A DNA stretch of 64,000 nt from Bacteriovoracaceae bacterium UBA3083 (GCA_002366565.1 DFBJ01000012.1:558001-622000), one strand, 5' to 3'. Shown: positions 8,193 through 17,992, numbered from the stretch's first letter. Program-made: numbers and translations. Notes: generated by a model from the letters alone, not told the origin.

Positions 8193-9220
8193 TTATTAAT
8201 AAAATCTAATGGTAAAGCTCCCATATGGTGAAGCTTTTCCATATTCTTTGGAGTAATTCCAGTTCCAACAAGTTTGCCATTCTCATGAGTGGCAATTGTT
8301 TGAGAAAGTATATTACTACCTTCCATACCTGTAATTTCTTGTATCGTTTGTAAGATTCTATTTCCATCTCTATCTCTAGAAAGTTGGAAAATAAAATCAA
8401 CAGCAGTACTCATCTGTCTCCTAACGACATGAAATGGAACATCGTAACCAGACATAAGAAATAGTGTTTCCATTCTACTTATACATTCTCCGGCAGAGTT
8501 TGCATGTAGAGAAGTCATACTACCATCATGTCCTGTATTCATGGCCTGTAGAAGATCGAAGAGTTCTCCACCCCTAATCTCGCCTAGTATTATTCTATCA
8601 GGTCTCATCCTAAGAGTATTCTTAACAAGGTCTCTAACCGAAATATCACTAGAGTCGACCTTGCTACCAGACTCTAGCCTGACCAAGTTAGGCATAGAGA
8701 GGTTTAGCTCTAAAGTATCTTCTATAGTAATAACTCTTTCTGCATGACTTACCTCTTTTAAAAGAAGATTCATAAATGTTGTTTTACCAACACCTGTCCC
8801 ACCAGAGATTATAATATTCATTCTTGCAGACACTGCCGCTTTCATGAACTCAATCCAATGTGGATCAATGCTAAATATCCCAGGAGAGCTATCAAAGTCT
8901 GTAATCGTTCTTATATACTTTCTTATGGATATAGAAGGAAAACCACTGACAAAAGGTTCGATTATAACGTTAATCCTAGAACCATCAGGAAGACTCCCAT
9001 CTAAGATTGGAGTTTGTTGATTGCATACTTTCTTATTATAGTCTGCAACTTCTTCAATGAACTTATAGATATCTTGCTTTGTAAGTAAAATATTTAATTG
9101 AATAAATTGTCCGGCCCTTTCAACAAATACATTTTTCGGACCGTTAATAACAATTTCCGTAATTCCTTTTTTAGTATTTAAATCATTTATTAATTTCCAA
9201 ACTGAATTCTCATTTGTCAT
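8189..9220 (-). CDS. CpaF/TadA-type secretion ATPase (VirB11-like family)
   Basis: 343 aa. Residues 140-148 are a Walker A loop (GGTGVGKTT), ERVITIEDTLEL is the Asp box, RPDRIILGEIRGGE (about 207-219) the Walker B region, and TGHDGSMTSLHANS the His box; all are typical of CpaF/TadA hexameric ATPases that power Tad pili and type II-like secretion. The N-terminal domain is short compared with usual CpaF. No pilin, TadB/TadC or secretin gene is nearby, so it is an orphan here and may serve a machine encoded elsewhere. It lies seven bases after the unknown 227-aa gene, in the same operon. SD AGGA precedes the ATG. Confidence 0.92.
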   Translation of the reverse strand: MTNENSVWKLINDLNTKKGITEIVINGPKNVFVERAGQFIQLNILLTKQDIYKFIEEVADYNKKVCNQQTPILDGSLPDGSRINVIIEPFVSGFPSISIRKYIRTITDFDSSPGIFSIDPHWIEFMKAAVSARMNIIISGGTGVGKTTFMNLLLKEVSHAERVITIEDTLELNLSMPNLVRLESGSKVDSSDISVRDLVKNTLRMRPDRIILGEIRGGELFDLLQAMNTGHDGSMTSLHANSAGECISRMETLFLMSGYDVPFHVVRRQMSTAVDFIFQLSRDRDGNRILQTIQEITGMEGSNILSQTIATHENGKLVGTGITPKNMEKLHHMGALPLDFINN

Positions 9221-9227
9221 AACTATC

Positions 9228-9911
9228 CTATATATCTTCTTTGATAAAAATTTCTTTTTCGTTAATTGAACTTCCGTATGCCAGAAAGTTATTCGCCATT
9301 AAGACTCTCTGACCTTCATTTAGTTTTTCGTAGATATCTTCGTACTTCTCGCCATTACTAATTAATGTCTTCACTTTATCAAGACCTAGAAAGTATATTA
9401 AATGTTTGATTAGAATTACTAAGATATCAATCTTTACAGTTCTTGCAGAAGATAACTTCAATACTTCAAGTACATCGCTAATATCAAAGTTATTTGCAGA
9501 CGTAGATTTTCCCAAAAGGTTTTGCTCGATAGAAGAGATTTTCAAGTAAAACCCTAATAGAAAGCTTCTCGAGTAACCACCAATAGAGTATGGCTTTAAA
9601 AGATCTTCAAAACCTAAGATACCGTAACAATTTCCTGTATGTACTGAAGTAGGAAACTCTCCATTGATCAGATTTTCAATATAGAGACAAGAAAAACGAT
9701 CACGGATACCATGCCAACCAGATGACTTAAGAACCTTATCAACATTTCCAGAATTATCGATATCCTTAAATATCTGTCTAAAGAGAAGATACATTCCCTT
9801 ACGTTCAATAATATATTGTTGAAGCCCCGAAAAACTCTTTCCAGAACTCTGCATACTTGCTTTTAATAGATGAGTATAGTCATCCGGTAAGTTTGCAAAA
9901 TGATATTCCAC
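9228..9911 (-). CDS. hypothetical protein co-transcribed with the CpaF-type ATPase
   Basis: 227 aa, helix-rich, with no signal peptide. Only one segment (about residues 170-185, KIDILVILIKHLIYFLG) is hydrophobic. The start is GTG with GAGG seven bases upstream. I do not recognise the family. The seven-base gap to the ATPase gene suggests that the two act together, for example as an ATPase regulator or adaptor; that is inference from position alone. Confidence 0.65.
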   Translation of the reverse strand: MEYHFANLPDDYTHLLKASMQSSGKSFSGLQQYIIERKGMYLLFRQIFKDIDNSGNVDKVLKSSGWHGIRDRFSCLYIENLINGEFPTSVHTGNCYGILGFEDLLKPYSIGGYSRSFLLGFYLKISSIEQNLLGKSTSANNFDISDVLEVLKLSSARTVKIDILVILIKHLIYFLGLDKVKTLISNGEKYEDIYEKLNEGQRVLMANNFLAYGSSINEKEIFIKEDI

Positions 9912-9998
9912 CGATTACCTCTTTAGTCTTTTATTCTATTCTAACCCTTTAAAATTTCGGCAACAAGTGACGACTATGTTTCCTATTTAAAAAAATGT

Positions 9999-10004
9999 TA
10001 TAAT
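9999..10004 (+). promoter_or_regulatory. candidate -10 element for the 164-aa/122-aa operon
   Basis: TATAAT preceded by TG-T (extended-type -10) ends 15 bases before the ATG at 10020, and GAGG at 10011-10014 is the SD. The transcript leader would be very short. No clear -35 is seen. Confidence 0.4.
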
Positions 10005-10019
10005 TCAAAAGAGGTTTTT

Positions 10020-10514
10020 ATGAGAATACCAATTTATGAAGAGCTAATACTTGACAATTATTCAGTGGAAGGTCTTAAAGAAACTATTACAAAGTCAAAA
10101 CTAGGTTCTCTACCTATGTACTCAACCCTTCACAACATACCTGACTCTGACAAAGCTATTGTTATATCAAATATTGAAATAGCTCTAAATGATTTACAGC
10201 GAAGTCCATATTTTCCATATCCCTATTATATAGTAACTGATTCTTATTTAAAGAGTTCTGTTATTGGCATCTTTAATTCAGTTGAAGAATTACCTTCTCA
10301 TTACTTTAAAAAGTCAAAAAGACTAAAAAATAAAGAACTTATGCTTTTAAATAAAGTCAGTGTTATATGTGAAAAAGTAAGTAATATGCCAATACACAAC
10401 AATCAAAAAGTCATCTATGAGTCAGCAGCAGGACAAAGAGGTCTCTATAAACAAACAAAAGAGCTAAACTTTTATGAAGAAGTAATAAGCACATTACAAC
10501 AAAGCGAGAAGTAA
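10020..10514 (+). CDS. hypothetical cytosolic protein
   Basis: 164 aa, no signal peptide or membrane segment. There is an aromatic and Pro-rich patch (RSPYFPYPYYIVTD, about residues 60-73) and a basic middle. No family recognised. It is followed after two bases by a second small gene, so the two form an operon divergent from the CpaF operon. A good GAGG ribosome-binding site supports the start. Confidence 0.6.
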   Translation: MRIPIYEELILDNYSVEGLKETITKSKLGSLPMYSTLHNIPDSDKAIVISNIEIALNDLQRSPYFPYPYYIVTDSYLKSSVIGIFNSVEELPSHYFKKSKRLKNKELMLLNKVSVICEKVSNMPIHNNQKVIYESAAGQRGLYKQTKELNFYEEVISTLQQSEK

Positions 10515-10516
10515 AA

Positions 10517-10885
10517 GTGGTTAAAAAGAAAGTCATCTCTAAAAATCAACAAAAAGATATGAAAGGTTTTGAAGAAATCATGGACCTTATTATTGATGAC
10601 AATGAAAAACTAGAAGTAGAAAACCAAAGAAGAAATGCAGACAAGGCCAATGATTCTTACCAGCTCTACAACTTCCTTGAAGATGAATCAAATAGACTAG
10701 AAAAGTTATCACAGTTCTTTGGGACTAAAATAAATAACTTTAAAGACTTCAACCAAACAGACTTTATAAATCAGAAACAAACTGAACAAAAAAAACGTAT
10801 AAAGAATGATCTTGCGAATCTACAATCTAATAAGAATAGCCCTCTAAACATGCATTTAGGAAGGCTATTTAACTCTCTCTTCTAG
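10517..10885 (+). CDS. hypothetical charged protein
   Basis: 122 aa, very rich in Lys, Asn, Gln, Glu and Asp, predicted helical with possible coiled coil in residues 15-60. It starts with GTG two bases after the stop of the preceding gene. There is no strong SD (GAGAAGTAAAA lies upstream), so translational coupling is likely. No family recognised. Its last 21 bases overlap the convergent subtilase gene. Confidence 0.55.
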   Translation: MVKKKVISKNQQKDMKGFEEIMDLIIDDNEKLEVENQRRNADKANDSYQLYNFLEDESNRLEKLSQFFGTKINNFKDFNQTDFINQKQTEQKKRIKNDLANLQSNKNSPLNMHLGRLFNSLF

Positions 10886-13690
10886 AGGAATAAGTTCAAT
10901 ACTAGCTCGAAGAAATTTATCTTGGCATGCAAGAACAATATGTGCTCTCTCTTCAAATTCATTTACATCAAGATATTTACAATTAGATGGTAGTGAATAA
11001 CTTGAATAGATAGGAGAAGAGAACTCACCTTTTGAGTAAATCATAGCATAAATCCGACTACCATAAATTAATGTAGAATCTATTAATAACCCCCTAGCCG
11101 TTCCATCTTCAAGAGATACATTGATCTTCTTAAATGTTTCAGAGAAACTAACTCCAGGAAAGCTACTCTCTCTATTTATAGGTAGTTTTTGAGATTTCTC
11201 AGATGAACCAATGGCGTGAATAAAATATCGCGATTCAAGAAGAACAAGGTTCTCCTCATAACTCTTAGAGAAATCAAAGATATCAATAATAATATCTCCC
11301 CAGCTATCAGTCTTGAAGTTGTGAACTTCTCTTTCCCCGGAAAAGTTCCAAAAGACTGTTCTTAAATCCTGTCTAGTATTTAAAGCAAAAGATGCATTGT
11401 ACTGCTCACCATCATATCTAGATACAATTGTTCTATTAGAATCAAGACTCAAACCATAAAAGAAAATTTCATCTATCGAATACTCATGTAAACTCATATA
11501 CTTAATATGAAAATACCTTTTAGAGAACTCTGTTCCAGATACTAATATGCCTTCTAGATAAGAAGATTTTTCATCCTGCTCTAACAAGTGATCAAAAACA
11601 AGTTCATCTCTACTAAATACTGAGAGCTTTTCTTTTAGCTTATTTATTGTTGCTACAGAAGCAAGAGTTCTAACATCTAGTTGAACCTGGCCTTCTTTAA
11701 TTTTTGGTAATAAATAGTATGGTCTATTTGAAGATGCATTTTCAGGAATACGCTCTAAGATGTCTCTTGAGTTATCCGAATCAGGCATTAGCCATTCTTT
11801 CATATAGACAGGAACTTTAACATTTCCGTACTTTTCAAATGGAATATTTATAAACTCAAAACGAATTTCACCATTTGCTAGAGGAAGACCTTCAAAAGTA
11901 GAAATTTCTAAGAACCACTGAGACATATTGTCATATAATGGCTCACCTAGCTTATTAACAAATGTTAAGACGAGATGCTTCTGTTCTTTAGAGAGAGAGT
12001 AAACCATATAGTCTTCACTACCATCATTATTAAAATCGTTCTTAATGACGCTTATTATTTTTCCAACTTCATCAAATTCAGCGGTTATATTAGATGTCGT
12101 ATTTAAACTAATTTTCGCAATTTCAATAGAAGATGTATTTTCTTTTTTTGAAGTTCTTTCAATAAAGTAATCCAAAGAATTACTTTTAAATTTATTTGAT
12201 AGAACTTTTCGCATACGCGTAGAAAGTCTTCCATTAGAGTTTACAAGAACTTCAGAGTCCTTCAATTTCAATTTATGGCCAACCTTCCCAGTAACATTCA
12301 ACATATTTCGGACAACTGCAACTTCATGCTCAAATGTTAAGTCTTTCCATTCAATTCTTAAAATAAGATGTGAAGAAGTATTAAAATCTTTGATTTTATC
12401 TTCTACTAGTATTGAAATATCTTCTTCGACTGGTACATTTTTGTAAGAATATTTTTTTGAAATAATACTTCTTCCATTTACAGCATCTGTCATAGTTAAA
12501 GAAAAATTCAGCTCTGAAAGCTTAACACCTAGAGATCTTAGAGGAATTTCAAATTTAAAAGTTCCATCTTCAGAAATAGAAACCTCTGTTAACGATTTAA
12601 ACTTAAAAAGTGGAAGCCCATCTTGTATACTACTGCTAAGAATCTTACTAAAGTCTACTTTACCAAACTTGACCTTTTTATTGCCTTCCCTTTGGGTTGA
12701 GCCTTTAAATAATCTATACTTAATCTCATCAAAACTCATATCTTTATTTTGAGATTTCAATAAGGCAGCAATGGCAGATACGAAAGGAGCGGCCTGAGAT
12801 GATCCTTTTTTTATTTCATATCCAGGAATCCTTAAAGTTCGAGACTCTAAATTCCTCGGGTAAGTACTCAATATGCTCTCTCCAGGAGCAATTAAATCAA
12901 CTTTGCCACCGAAGTTAGAGAACTCAGGAATGTTTCCTTGATTATCCATCGCACCGACACAAATAACTTCATTATATGAACATGGATAAACAGGTAATTT
13001 TTTATTATTGTTTCCAGCTGCTACTATGATTGCAACATTTCTCTTTATTGCTGTATCAATTGCATAGCGAACCTTTTTTGTATGAATAAGAGCAGGCCAT
13101 CCTAAACTTAAATTAATAACTGAGGCACCATTAGTAACCGCATACGCTATAGCATCTGCAATAACATTTGTTATAACCTTCTTTTCAAAAACGAAGCTTT
13201 TAACTTTGGAATTTAAAATTTTAAGAGGCATAATTTTAACATTTTTAGCTGCCACTCCCTTAATTCCAATGCCATTACCTTCGACTGCAGCAATGATACC
13301 AGCGACATGAGTACCGTGACCAATATCATCTACAACATCAGAGTTCCCATCTAGAAAGTTCCATCCATGACAGTCTTCATTTGCCATTTCTTCTTCAGTC
13401 ATGCCCTTACATTTTGGGTTTAGCCAAATGTTATCTTTTAGATCCGGATGATAAATATCTACACCTGAGTCAATGACGGCAACGATGACTTTATCTTTTG
13501 AAACCTTAAAGTCTTCAGGAATATTTATATCTTCTCCTGGGACTCCAGCGACTAGCTCCCTAGTTAACTCTCCAGTAGATCTAAAGACATGTTGTCCAAT
13601 ATTTTCAATTCCCCATTGCATTTTAGAAAGTGGATCATTTGCATGAGAATTAATTGAAATAAATAGTGATAGTACTAATATTAACTTCAT
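10865..13690 (-). CDS. large secreted subtilisin-like serine protease (S8)
   Basis: 941 aa from the chosen start. The signal peptide is residues 1-18 (MKLILVLSLFISINSHA). The S8 catalytic triad is complete: D74 (AVIDSGVDIYHPDL), H125 (DIGHGTHVAG), oxyanion N227 (VAAGNNN) and S298 (KKGSSQAAPFVSA). About 600 residues follow the protease, mostly beta-rich; NDFNNDGSED in this region looks like an FG-GAP/calcium-binding type loop. The longer frame begins seven residues earlier, but this ATG overlaps the upstream stop as TAATG and has GGGAGAG six bases before it, so translational coupling with the 1027-aa gene is clear. It is likely an exported degradative or processing protease. Confidence 0.9.
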   Translation of the reverse strand: MKLILVLSLFISINSHANDPLSKMQWGIENIGQHVFRSTGELTRELVAGVPGEDINIPEDFKVSKDKVIVAVIDSGVDIYHPDLKDNIWLNPKCKGMTEEEMANEDCHGWNFLDGNSDVVDDIGHGTHVAGIIAAVEGNGIGIKGVAAKNVKIMPLKILNSKVKSFVFEKKVITNVIADAIAYAVTNGASVINLSLGWPALIHTKKVRYAIDTAIKRNVAIIVAAGNNNKKLPVYPCSYNEVICVGAMDNQGNIPEFSNFGGKVDLIAPGESILSTYPRNLESRTLRIPGYEIKKGSSQAAPFVSAIAALLKSQNKDMSFDEIKYRLFKGSTQREGNKKVKFGKVDFSKILSSSIQDGLPLFKFKSLTEVSISEDGTFKFEIPLRSLGVKLSELNFSLTMTDAVNGRSIISKKYSYKNVPVEEDISILVEDKIKDFNTSSHLILRIEWKDLTFEHEVAVVRNMLNVTGKVGHKLKLKDSEVLVNSNGRLSTRMRKVLSNKFKSNSLDYFIERTSKKENTSSIEIAKISLNTTSNITAEFDEVGKIISVIKNDFNNDGSEDYMVYSLSKEQKHLVLTFVNKLGEPLYDNMSQWFLEISTFEGLPLANGEIRFEFINIPFEKYGNVKVPVYMKEWLMPDSDNSRDILERIPENASSNRPYYLLPKIKEGQVQLDVRTLASVATINKLKEKLSVFSRDELVFDHLLEQDEKSSYLEGILVSGTEFSKRYFHIKYMSLHEYSIDEIFFYGLSLDSNRTIVSRYDGEQYNASFALNTRQDLRTVFWNFSGEREVHNFKTDSWGDIIIDIFDFSKSYEENLVLLESRYFIHAIGSSEKSQKLPINRESSFPGVSFSETFKKINVSLEDGTARGLLIDSTLIYGSRIYAMIYSKGEFSSPIYSSYSLPSNCKYLDVNEFEERAHIVLACQDKFLRASIELIPLEERVK

Positions 13691-16600
13691 TAGATACTCT
13701 CCCTTAGCCAAGATCCATTGAACTCATTTGATTGCATTTCGATCTTATTTCTAACCTCTTCAACAGGTCCATTCCAATATTTTCCACTAACTTTTCCAAC
13801 AGAGTTCCCATGAATTGGAGCTGTAAGAATATCACTCTCTTCTCTAAAACCAGTTATTTGACCATAGATGAATATATTATCTTCTCCAATGATCTTCTTA
13901 AAATCTTTAAAATCTAGATAACTCTCGTAAATATTGGCCAACTCAACAAGACAAGATACTGCGCTATCCTGATTCTTGTTGAATTTCTTTTCACATTTCT
14001 TTCTCTTGTCGATAAAGACTTGAAAGTTTCCACATTTAATTTTTGTCGCAACAGGAGACCCATTTAATCTCGATGTTGAGCAGTGTCTTCGGTCGTAGTA
14101 AAGCTTTCTATACTTTCGACTCAATTCTTTGATAGAACTTTCATTGAAATTTAAAATATTCCATACACCTTTTTCATAGATATTAAGATTAACAAAAATA
14201 GAATATAACTTTAATGTTGTTGCATCATTTGCATCATCATCAGAAAATACTTCCTCACCAAATTGATCATTCAACTCTTGGATTACTTTCTTAAGCTTCT
14301 TCTCTTTAATCTTCCAACCTTCTTTTTTTACTTCTAAGGCCATAAAAGTATCAGCATATCTTGCTGTACCACTCTTATCTTCTTTATATCTTGATTCAAA
14401 CCTATAGCCTTGAGTGGCACTTACACCAGTAAAGGTACGTGCAGGGTTCTGCCAAGGTTCATTACGAAGAGAAATATACTTTGTGATTTTATTGAAATAA
14501 TAATTTAAGACATCTCTACCGAAGGCCCAATTGTTAGCACCAATCTGTTTCTCATAAGTATATTTATAAAACTTAGAGATATCTTTACTAGGAGTAATGA
14601 TATTTATTTTTCCACTTTTCTTGAGCTTCTTTAGTCTCCAATTTAAGAATGAGTACTTTGTACTTGTATCGCGAAAAGTATTCTCGACTTTATATGGAGA
14701 TTGATAATTATTTAAAAGCTCTTTATCTCCATCTTGTAATAAAGCATTAAGGGCATTCACACCTTTATATAATGTTGGGTTTTCAATTAGATCTGAATTA
14801 ATATTAACATTATACATTTCTATATTGTACTTACCTTTCGATCTACTAAAGTCAATTTGAGTAATTGGAATATGATTACTTAGAGATAGTACAAAACCTA
14901 ATTCTCCTAATTCTCCATTATCTACATACACTTGAATAATATCAGCACTACTTCTATAGATATGAATTCTTTTAACGAGAACTGATTTACTTTCAAGAGT
15001 TAATGACATCTTAGTATTGGCCCAAGTATATCCACCCATTGCCATAAAACTTGGAGTGAGCCTATCTGAGATAACTAATGACTCACCAACTCCTATATTC
15101 TTATTGAGTTCATCTATGACCTCATTAGTTTTTTCTTCTCTAAGCTCTTCATCAGTTATATCACTGAGTCTCGATAGGTTAGATAGCTGTCTTTCAATAT
15201 CTTTTTTAAAAAGAGAAACGACCATATTCTTATATGGCTCTTTTAGGGATTCCTTTAGAGATCTTACAGGTTTTAAATGTGTGAAAGTTTTAACATAATT
15301 TACTTCTCCCTTCATTAAAGCACTATAGCCTTCAGGAAGACCTTCAAATCCAACATTTGCTCCAAGAGAGACGGCAAAACCAAAAGTATCTGCTGTCTGA
15401 ACAAGGTCATCACTCCCCTGGTGGTTTCCAACAACAACATCTCTTGAAAGAATAAGACTCCCATTAACTATAGGAGAAAACCAAGCCCCAACCTGTTGTT
15501 CTAGAAATTCACCTGTTTCAACATAGTGATCAAGCCCTGTCTGAAATTCGTCTTTATAGTAATCTAATCTTGCATCATTGATATCAAATGCACGAAGCTC
15601 TGTATTTACTCGACTAACAATATTCTCTAATGCATCCGATTGTAGTTTACTCAAAAGAGAGTACTTGAATTCTTTAAATGGAGAATCAGGATCACCGTAA
15701 GCAAATCGTGAACCATAACCTTCAAAGTTTTCCTGTAATAATCTTCCTTCTTTTAGAATATTTCCTGAAGAGATTTTTGAATTGAAATCAATATCTTCAG
15801 CGTCAATTGAGAAGAGCTTCATTAAACTATTTCTTCTAGAGATCAGTTTTTCGACTAACAACTCTCCTACTTCTTTTGGAAGGTAAGATTTTTCAACGAT
15901 CTCTTCTATATCTGATCTTTTTAAAAGTTTAATTTTTCTAAGAATCCATTTCGCATCATCAATAGTTGGATTCATATCAGCTAATGTAAAGTGACTTAAC
16001 TCAATGGTTTCTTGCTCAATACGTCCAGCTTTCCAGCTTAAGCTGTTAACACTCTCATCTAAATCTAGAAGAGCATATGGGACAACTAGTGATCTTAGAG
16101 TTCTTGACTTTAATGTATTTGGAGGTACTCCAAATGCTAGGTTATAGTGATCATTATAAGCAGGTAACATAACCATCACATCTTGAAGATCAATAGTGAA
16201 CTCAGTGTCACCTACAAGCCACCTAGAAGGAGCACCAAATGTATTTTCTGGAATTATTCTTTCTAAGAAATTTTCTTTCTCTTCAGAAGAGTAGAATTTG
16301 ATATTTACTTTTTTCTCATACTTCATAGAAGGGATAATAAATCCAAGTTTTCTAAGTAAGTTTCTTCTAAGAAAGAATGTATGAAGATTTTTATCGATTG
16401 CGACAGTTAGTATATTTCCTGTACCTTCATCTAAAACACTAAATCTTAAAGTTCCAGACTGTGATGCGATTACGCCTAGAAATGTAAGACCATCTTTAGT
16501 AACCGAAAATTGATCTACTTCTGTATTTAATGAAAAATCTGATTTCTTACTCCATACTGCACTTTCCTCAGGGTCAAGTGTTGAGAGGTCCAAAGGTCTT

Positions 16601-16773
16601 AAAGAATTATTTTGAAGTTGCCATGCAGTCTCAGCACTAAGCTTGCCGAGCTCTGGATGAACGAGGTCATTACTTGGAATACGTGAGCTATTAAGAGGGA
16701 TCCTTTCGGTACCAGCATAGAGGCTCACATTTATGACTATAAGTAAGGCCATGGCCTTTAAGAAGTTTGGCAT
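13690..16773 (-). CDS. very large exported protein coupled to the subtilase
   Basis: 1027 aa from the chosen ATG, which begins a good signal peptide (MPNFLKAMALLIVINVSLYA). The open frame extends upstream to a TTG at 16821, but that lies over a TATAAC box, whereas AAGGA precedes the chosen ATG. The protein has long mixed alpha/beta sequence without a recognised domain, and four Cys close together near residues 915-965 that could form disulfides. Its stop overlaps the subtilase start by one base (TAATG), so the two are made together. The partner may be a substrate, chaperone or surface anchor of the protease; this is inference from coupling only. Confidence 0.8.
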   Translation of the reverse strand: MPNFLKAMALLIVINVSLYAGTERIPLNSSRIPSNDLVHPELGKLSAETAWQLQNNSLRPLDLSTLDPEESAVWSKKSDFSLNTEVDQFSVTKDGLTFLGVIASQSGTLRFSVLDEGTGNILTVAIDKNLHTFFLRRNLLRKLGFIIPSMKYEKKVNIKFYSSEEKENFLERIIPENTFGAPSRWLVGDTEFTIDLQDVMVMLPAYNDHYNLAFGVPPNTLKSRTLRSLVVPYALLDLDESVNSLSWKAGRIEQETIELSHFTLADMNPTIDDAKWILRKIKLLKRSDIEEIVEKSYLPKEVGELLVEKLISRRNSLMKLFSIDAEDIDFNSKISSGNILKEGRLLQENFEGYGSRFAYGDPDSPFKEFKYSLLSKLQSDALENIVSRVNTELRAFDINDARLDYYKDEFQTGLDHYVETGEFLEQQVGAWFSPIVNGSLILSRDVVVGNHQGSDDLVQTADTFGFAVSLGANVGFEGLPEGYSALMKGEVNYVKTFTHLKPVRSLKESLKEPYKNMVVSLFKKDIERQLSNLSRLSDITDEELREEKTNEVIDELNKNIGVGESLVISDRLTPSFMAMGGYTWANTKMSLTLESKSVLVKRIHIYRSSADIIQVYVDNGELGELGFVLSLSNHIPITQIDFSRSKGKYNIEMYNVNINSDLIENPTLYKGVNALNALLQDGDKELLNNYQSPYKVENTFRDTSTKYSFLNWRLKKLKKSGKINIITPSKDISKFYKYTYEKQIGANNWAFGRDVLNYYFNKITKYISLRNEPWQNPARTFTGVSATQGYRFESRYKEDKSGTARYADTFMALEVKKEGWKIKEKKLKKVIQELNDQFGEEVFSDDDANDATTLKLYSIFVNLNIYEKGVWNILNFNESSIKELSRKYRKLYYDRRHCSTSRLNGSPVATKIKCGNFQVFIDKRKKCEKKFNKNQDSAVSCLVELANIYESYLDFKDFKKIIGEDNIFIYGQITGFREESDILTAPIHGNSVGKVSGKYWNGPVEEVRNKIEMQSNEFNGSWLRESI

Positions 16774-16880
16774 CTTAGATAAATCCTTAAAAAAATTTAG
16801 TTGACACGTTATAACACGCAACGTTATTCCGTAGTAGGTATCATGTAAATTTTAGTGAGTTTGTAAGGCTGTAACTGTCT

Positions 16881-16905
16881 GAAAAAACAGGGCCTAAAGG
16901 CCCTG
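16881..16905 (-). terminator. rho-independent terminator of the Tyr/Asp-rich lipoprotein gene
   Basis: On the minus strand CAGGGCC, loop TTTA, GGCCCTG (plus positions 16888-16905) is followed by six T (16882-16887). It lies 22 bases after the lipoprotein stop codon and directly upstream of the promoter region of the 1027-aa gene, which separates the two units. Confidence 0.88.
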
Positions 16906-16926
16906 CGATATACTATTTATGTTTTA

Positions 16927-17817
16927 TTAAAGATCAATTCCGAATACTTCAGGAAGTAGTCTGTTTTCTAGGTTGTCACCAGTAGTACCAAGTTTAGCGG
17001 CGATATCTTCGATAAGAACTTCTCTTACCTCAGGATTATTTGCTGCTTCATTGAATTGAACAAAACTTGCTCCAGTTACTTTTTCGATGTCGTTAGTAAG
17101 AGCTAGCTCATCTTCTTGCGTAAGCTTTTGTCCATTTGCTCTATTAATCATTTTCTCAACTTTACTTCCAAGAGTAACAAGAGAAAGTGAAGTTTTCATG
17201 TCGATTGAGTATGCGAAAGATACATCAGCAGCTTTCTTAAAGAACTCTTGTCCTTCTTTATCTGAGGCCATTAAAGATACATCAGTTGTTTCTTCAGTGT
17301 CTTCATATAGGTAACCAGAATCAAATCCACGGTAGTAATCTTCTCCCCAAGCATCTGTATACTCGTAATCAACAATTTCATAATCATCACCATAACCGTC
17401 ACCGATTAATCCATTATAAAATTCGTGATCACTCTCAATATCTCTAAACTCTTCAGCTAGGTTATAGTTTGAAGAATAGTAATCGTAATAAGTGATTGAT
17501 CTAATATACTGTAGAGAAACAGAAACATATTCTCCGTATTCAGCATCATAGATAACAAAGAAATTTTCATCATCCCAAGATGATCTCACTGTATCCCACT
17601 CATGCTTTACAAGCTCATTATCAGAATAACCATCTACACTATTAAGGGCACTAACAAAGCTTTGTGCTGAGATATATGGACTGTTTTTAGCACCGTAAGT
17701 AGATGAACCTCCATCTCTATGACCTCCGCCACCTCCGCCTCCACAGCTTACTAATGCAGTAAGTGCAGTTAACGCTATTAATGACTTCTTTGTTGTTTCT
17801 AATAGTGTACGCTTCAT
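16927..17817 (-). CDS. Tyr/Asp-rich lipoprotein
   Basis: 296 aa with a lipoprotein signal: basic MKRTLLETTKKS, hydrophobic core, lipobox LVSC with Cys followed by seven Gly, a flexible tether. Residues about 85-180 are extremely rich in Tyr, Asp, Glu and Ser (for example YYDYYSSNYN and GDGYGDDYEIVDYEYTDAW), which gives an acidic, aromatic surface patch. The C-terminal third is helical (DELALTNDIEKVTG). No known family. GGGAGAGAGA precedes the ATG as SD. It has its own terminator and a dyad-rich upstream region, so it looks independently regulated and possibly strongly expressed. Confidence 0.8.
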   Translation of the reverse strand: MKRTLLETTKKSLIALTALTALVSCGGGGGGGHRDGGSSTYGAKNSPYISAQSFVSALNSVDGYSDNELVKHEWDTVRSSWDDENFFVIYDAEYGEYVSVSLQYIRSITYYDYYSSNYNLAEEFRDIESDHEFYNGLIGDGYGDDYEIVDYEYTDAWGEDYYRGFDSGYLYEDTEETTDVSLMASDKEGQEFFKKAADVSFAYSIDMKTSLSLVTLGSKVEKMINRANGQKLTQEDELALTNDIEKVTGASFVQFNEAANNPEVREVLIEDIAAKLGTTGDNLENRLLPEVFGIDL

Positions 17818-17886
17818 TCTCTCTCCCTCTATTTATAAAAAGTACTTTGTATTACCAAAGCAAAACCATTGTTATTTTATTTAATC

Positions 17887-17908
17887 TTCTATCTAACTTT
17901 AGATAGAA
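17887..17908. promoter_or_regulatory. perfect 10-bp dyad upstream of the lipoprotein gene
   Basis: TTCTATCTAA (17887-17896) and TTAGATAGAA (17899-17908) are exact reverse complements with a two-base centre. It lies 70 bases before the minus-strand ATG at 17817, in the promoter region. The tiny spacer suits a dimeric protein operator better than an RNA hairpin. Confidence 0.5.
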
Positions 17909-17963
17909 AACAAAAAATCATTTCATTCATTGAAATTTTTTCACTTTGAATATGGTAATGCAT

Positions 17964-17975
17964 TTGGCATGCCAA
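17964..17975. repeat. perfect 12-bp palindrome
   Basis: TTGGCATGCCAA is self-complementary. It lies within the 245-bp space between the lipoprotein gene and the DUF6178-like gene, about 55 bases from the 10-bp dyad, and could be a second operator. Confidence 0.4.
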
Positions 17976-17992
17976 CTTTTTAGAAGAAACTT

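Noticed and set aside
15017..15298. 93-codon plus-strand frame inside the 1027-aa gene
   Set aside because: Ser/Leu-rich antisense reading of an acidic helical coding region, without SD.
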